This document shows, one piece after another, positions 61,348 through 64,000 of a stretch of 64,000 nucleotides of DNA. The translations under genes and the position numbers were made by a program. Within the stretch, counting starts at the first letter, position 1, and every line of letters starts with the position of its first letter. The notes under the pieces are model-generated. The model was not told the DNA's origin. It searched no databases and worked only from the letters and a program-made list of their open reading frames with translations. Origin of the DNA: Actinomadura atramentaria DSM 43919 (GTDB taxonomy: Bacteria; Actinomycetota; Actinomycetes; Streptosporangiales; Streptosporangiaceae); assembly GCF_000381885.1 (NCBI RefSeq), contig NZ_KB907213.1, positions 170,737 to 234,736 on the forward strand, given 5' to 3'.

Positions 61348-61484
61348 CCGCGCGGGCGGACGTACGGCGTCCGCCGTGCGGGGGCTCGCGGGGAGAGCGT
61401 GCAGGATGCGCGAGGCGCGCGCCTGATCCGGGCGAGCGGAAATGGGGAGGCGCGGGATTCGGGGGGCCGCGTAGGGTCGGTTCC

Positions 61485-61874
61485 ATGACGGCGGAAGAGG
61501 GCGGCAGCGTTCGCGTGGACGCGTGGATCTGGTCCGTGCGCCTGGTGAAGACCCGTTCGGCGGCGACGGCGGCGTGCCGGGGCGGCCACGTCCGGGTGAA
61601 CGACGAGCGGGTGAAGCCCGCGACGCCGGTCCGCGTCGGCGACGAGGTGCGGGTCCGGCTGGAGGGCCGCGAACGCGTCGTCGTGGTCCGCCGCATTCTG
61701 CGCAAACGCGTCAGCGCGCCGCTCGCGCAGGAGTCCTACACCGACAACAGCCCGCCCCCGCCCCCGCGCGAGGCGCTGATCCCCGTCGCCCGTCGCGACC
61801 GCGGCGCGGGCCGCCCCACCAAACGCGACCGCCGGGAACTCGACCGCCTCCGCACCCTCCCGCCGACGCCCTGA
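61485..61874 (+). CDS. S4-domain RNA-binding protein (HslR/Hsp15-like)
   Basis: A 129-residue protein. The S4 domain reads VRVDAWIWSVRLVKTRSAAT, AACRGGHVRVNDERVKPATP and VRVGDEVRVRLEGRERVVVV, the alpha-L RNA-binding fold. In E. coli, Hsp15 binds stalled 50S-tRNA complexes and helps rescue ribosomes; a related role is likely. The C-terminus is Pro/Arg-rich (PPPPPREALIPVARRDRG) and probably flexible. ATG 61485. The end is three bases from the convergent TerD-fusion gene. Confidence 0.87.
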   Translation: MTAEEGGSVRVDAWIWSVRLVKTRSAATAACRGGHVRVNDERVKPATPVRVGDEVRVRLEGRERVVVVRRILRKRVSAPLAQESYTDNSPPPPPREALIPVARRDRGAGRPTKRDRRELDRLRTLPPTP

Positions 61875-61877
61875 CGG

Positions 61878-63788
61878 TCAGGCGGCGGGTTCCGTCGCCG
61901 CCGCGCGCAGGACGTGCTCGTGCATCCGGTCCACGGCGTGGTCGACGCTGCGCACGAACCCGGCCTCCGCCGAGCCGCGCCGCACGCCCATGCCCGTCGG
62001 GAGCGTCAGCCGGAACGACCCGATCTGCTCGCCGCCGTCCGGCACCAGCAGGCCGGGTTCGGCGGCGAGGTTGCGCAGCAGGTCGCAGGGCCCGCTCGCG
62101 CCGCCCGCCGGCAGCGCCTCGACGCGCAGCTCCGGCGGTGCGTCCGCGAGCCGCCGCAGCAGCCACTGGACGCGGGTCAGCGCCCGCGCCCGGTCCGCGG
62201 CCGGGACCTCGACGGTCGTCTCGATCCGCCCGGTGCGCAGGTCCGCCTCGATGAGCACCGGCCCGGCCGTGCCCGGCACCCGGATCTCCGCGCTCATCCG
62301 CCCGGCCTCCACGAGCGAGGCGACCGTCCGCATCCGGCGCACGGACGCGTCCCCGTCCCGGCGGCGGCGCAGCACCGGCGCGACGGTGAGCCCGGTCCGC
62401 CCGCCGATCCGCAGGCAGAGCTGCCGGACGAGCTTCTCCCAGCTCTCGGCGACCTGCAGCGCGCGGCGGTCGCCGAGCCGCAGCGTGCCCGCCGCGACCG
62501 CGTCGCGGACCGGCACCCACGCCGCCCCCATGTCCTGGAAGCCCTGGCAGCCCGCGTTCGGCTGCCGCAGGTAGTGCAGCAGCTCGCCGAGCAGCCAGGC
62601 GTGGACGGGGTTCGCGACGCCCTGGTGGTGGCAGAGCAGCTCGGCCTCGTACGCGACCTCGGCCCACGACAGGTGCCGCAGCGCGACCTTGCGCAGCCGC
62701 CGCCGGTCCACGGTGAGCGGGTGGGCGTCGTCGAGCGCGAGGTCGTTGGACAGGGTGATGACGGCCTCGTAGCCCTGCCGGGACGCGACCTCCAGGTACG
62801 CCTCGACCTGGTCGGACTTGAGGGGGTTGCCGCCCGTCTTGGTCTCCACGAGCGCCGTCCAGATCCGTCCGGCGCGCGCGACGCGCAGGACGCCGTCCGG
62901 GCGGACCTTCCCGTCGCCGTGCTTGAACGACGCCTCGGCGAACGTCTGGACGGTCCCGGCGGGCGCGCCGAACCGCGCGGTGAGCCGCCGCCCGAACTCG
63001 GGGACCTGCGCCATCACGGCGAGGAGCGTCGAGGTCGCGCGCGCCTCGCGCTCCTGGTCGTTGCGCAGGCCCGTCACCGGGAAGAGGCGGGCGCCCTGCC
63101 AGGAGGGGTGGTCGGCGAGGCTGACCTTCGGGGCGGGGGCCAGCGTGGTCTTGCGCTTCGCCGTCCGCACGCGCGCCGGGCGGGGCGCGGGCGCGGCCTC
63201 CGGCGCGGGCGCGCGCTCGGGTGTCGGTGCGGGCGGCTCGGCGGGCTCGGCGGTCCCGTCCTCGACGTCGATGCCGAAGTCCGTGGCCAGCCCCGCGAGG
63301 CCCGACGCGTACCCCTGCCCGACCGCGCGGAACCGCCAGCCGTCGCCCCGCCGGTAGAACTCGCCGAAGACGAACGCCGTCTCGGTCGACGCGTCGCCGA
63401 TGTCGAACGCGAGCAGCGCGCCGCCCGCCGCGTCGGTGACGGCGAGCCGCAGGTCGTTCAGGTCCCCGAACGTCGCGTCGTGGCGGCTCGCGGCGACGAC
63501 GACGCGCCGGACCGCGGCGGGCAGCGCGGCGAGGTCCACCAGGATGCGGTCCTCGCTGCCCGCCGCGGTGGGCGTCGTGCCGAGCAGGCGGACGGACTCG
63601 TCCGCGGTGGCGGGCTGGTTGTAGAAGACGAAGTCGCCGTCGCCGCGCACCCGGTCGTCCGCGCCGAGGAGCAGGACCGAGACGTCGGCCTCCCCGGCGC
63701 CGGACGGGTCGGTCCAGCCCAGCGCCACGGTCAGCGGCCCCGGCGCGTCCGACAGCGCGGACAGCTCGACGTTCGCGCCCTTGGTCAT
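61878..63788 (-). CDS. TerD stress protein fused to PD-(D/E)XK nuclease-like domain
   Basis: A 636-residue protein. Residues 1-170 form a TerD domain (MTKGANVELSALSDAPGPLT, DVSVLLLGADDRVRGDGDFV, YNQPATADESVRLLG, FGEFYRRGDGWRFRAVGQGY), which binds Ca2+ in its relatives. A Pro/Ala-rich linker and a Lys/Arg segment follow. The C-terminal half contains GKVRPDGVLRVARAGRIWTA and LVETKTGGNPLKSDQVEAYL: Asp298, Glu315 and Lys317 fit PD-(D/E)XK. The rest is a helical DNA-binding-like region. ATG 63788 is used because TerD proteins start MTKG; GTG 63797 or 63806 are alternatives. It is likely a stress or defence nuclease. Confidence 0.83.
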   Translation of the reverse strand: MTKGANVELSALSDAPGPLTVALGWTDPSGAGEADVSVLLLGADDRVRGDGDFVFYNQPATADESVRLLGTTPTAAGSEDRILVDLAALPAAVRRVVVAASRHDATFGDLNDLRLAVTDAAGGALLAFDIGDASTETAFVFGEFYRRGDGWRFRAVGQGYASGLAGLATDFGIDVEDGTAEPAEPPAPTPERAPAPEAAPAPRPARVRTAKRKTTLAPAPKVSLADHPSWQGARLFPVTGLRNDQEREARATSTLLAVMAQVPEFGRRLTARFGAPAGTVQTFAEASFKHGDGKVRPDGVLRVARAGRIWTALVETKTGGNPLKSDQVEAYLEVASRQGYEAVITLSNDLALDDAHPLTVDRRRLRKVALRHLSWAEVAYEAELLCHHQGVANPVHAWLLGELLHYLRQPNAGCQGFQDMGAAWVPVRDAVAAGTLRLGDRRALQVAESWEKLVRQLCLRIGGRTGLTVAPVLRRRRDGDASVRRMRTVASLVEAGRMSAEIRVPGTAGPVLIEADLRTGRIETTVEVPAADRARALTRVQWLLRRLADAPPELRVEALPAGGASGPCDLLRNLAAEPGLLVPDGGEQIGSFRLTLPTGMGVRRGSAEAGFVRSVDHAVDRMHEHVLRAAATEPAA

Positions 63789-63950
63789 CTGTTCCACGGC
63801 TCGCACTCCTCGTCTCGCACGGCAGGGCTGCGGCAGGGGAGCACGGCGGACGGGACGCGGCCGTCTGCGCGCACTGCGGGACGCTACGCCGCGCGGGCGG
63901 GCGGCGCGGCGCGGACGGCGGGTTGTGGCCGGATGCGGAACGGACGTGAA

Positions 63951-63984
63951 CCGGGACGGCCCCGTGGGAGTGGGGCCGTCCCGG
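63951..63984 (-). terminator. Hairpin terminator near window end
   Basis: Perfect 13-bp stem CCGGGACGGCCCC / GGGGCCGTCCCGG with an 8-base loop. It lies between the TerD-fusion gene start and the window edge, and probably ends a minus-strand gene that continues outside the window. That gene is not annotated because too little of it is visible. The stretch 63789-63950 holds the TerD promoter region only. Confidence 0.8.
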
Positions 63985-64000
63985 GCGGGGTCAGGTGTGG

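Noticed and set aside
58803..61484. Upstream extension of the S4-protein frame to over 1000 residues
   Set aside because: It overlaps the MFS and epimerase genes in another frame and has no conserved sequence. ATG 61485 begins the S4 domain.
63985..64000. C-terminus of a further minus-strand gene
   Set aside because: A possible stop (TCA at 63991) is seen after the terminator, but only a few codons are inside the window, too little to call.

Overview
The window is high-GC actinomycete chromosome. The likely source is a filamentous, sporulating member of the Streptosporangiales, with an Actinomadura-like relative most probable. The evidence is very high GC, frequent GTG starts, leaderless genes, WhiB and BldC regulators, a Spo0M-type protein, a CU044_5270-type protein beside an ECF sigma factor, and a purF-purM-DUF3073-vdh-hypothetical-bldC order that I recall as conserved in Streptomyces.

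Positions 1-5870 are the accessory part. Type I-E-like CRISPR repeats (29 bp, 32-bp spacers) occur as one copy at the left edge, two decayed copies near 374-463, a tidy six-repeat array at 1939-2272 and an orphan copy at 5542. No cas gene is visible. Among the repeats lie an XRE regulator broken by an in-frame TGA, a PPC-domain protein, and an XRE/graspetide module: regulator, operator, TgmA-like precursor, TgmB-like ATP-grasp ligase and a GNAT acetyltransferase. The array abuts the stop codon of the intact XRE gene and reads in the same direction, so its crRNA precursor could be the 3' end of that mRNA. A cold-shock protein closes the region.

Positions 5990-22600 hold mostly core and envelope genes: FadE5-type acyl-CoA dehydrogenase, UDP-sugar dehydrogenase, a guanidine-III riboswitch with an SMR guanidinium exporter, Spo0M, a beta-helix membrane protein, an SDR, a rhomboid, WhiB divergent from a GNAT across twin palindromes, an ECF sigma unit, secreted proteins, a subtilase, and a divergent protein kinase. 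Positions 22000-29706 hold the purine/BldC neighbourhood. Positions 30200-39100 carry TetR and LacI regulators, a lipoprotein amidase, a methyltransferase, a cation exchanger, PyrD and a tandem-repeat membrane protein.

Positions 39100-49410 are regulator-rich: HxlR/DHFR-like, a Ser/Thr kinase, an epoxide hydrolase, a duplicated histidine kinase whose first half is dead and whose gene overlaps tail-to-tail with its response regulator, a sigma factor coupled to a membrane protein, ArsR-SRPBCC/DHFR-like, NUDIX and tRNA-Glu. Positions 49490-64000 hold a metallophosphoesterase, MFS exporters, PspC, Asd, an esterase and a GH16-like lipoprotein bracketed by long direct repeats, a MarR/MFS pair with a readable operator, an S4 protein, and a TerD protein fused to a PD-(D/E)XK nuclease-like domain.

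Several regulators have readable operators placed inside promoters (XRE 3655-3699, HxlR 39703-39758, ArsR 48725-48736, MarR 58702-58713). All functional calls come from reading motifs; no database search was run.
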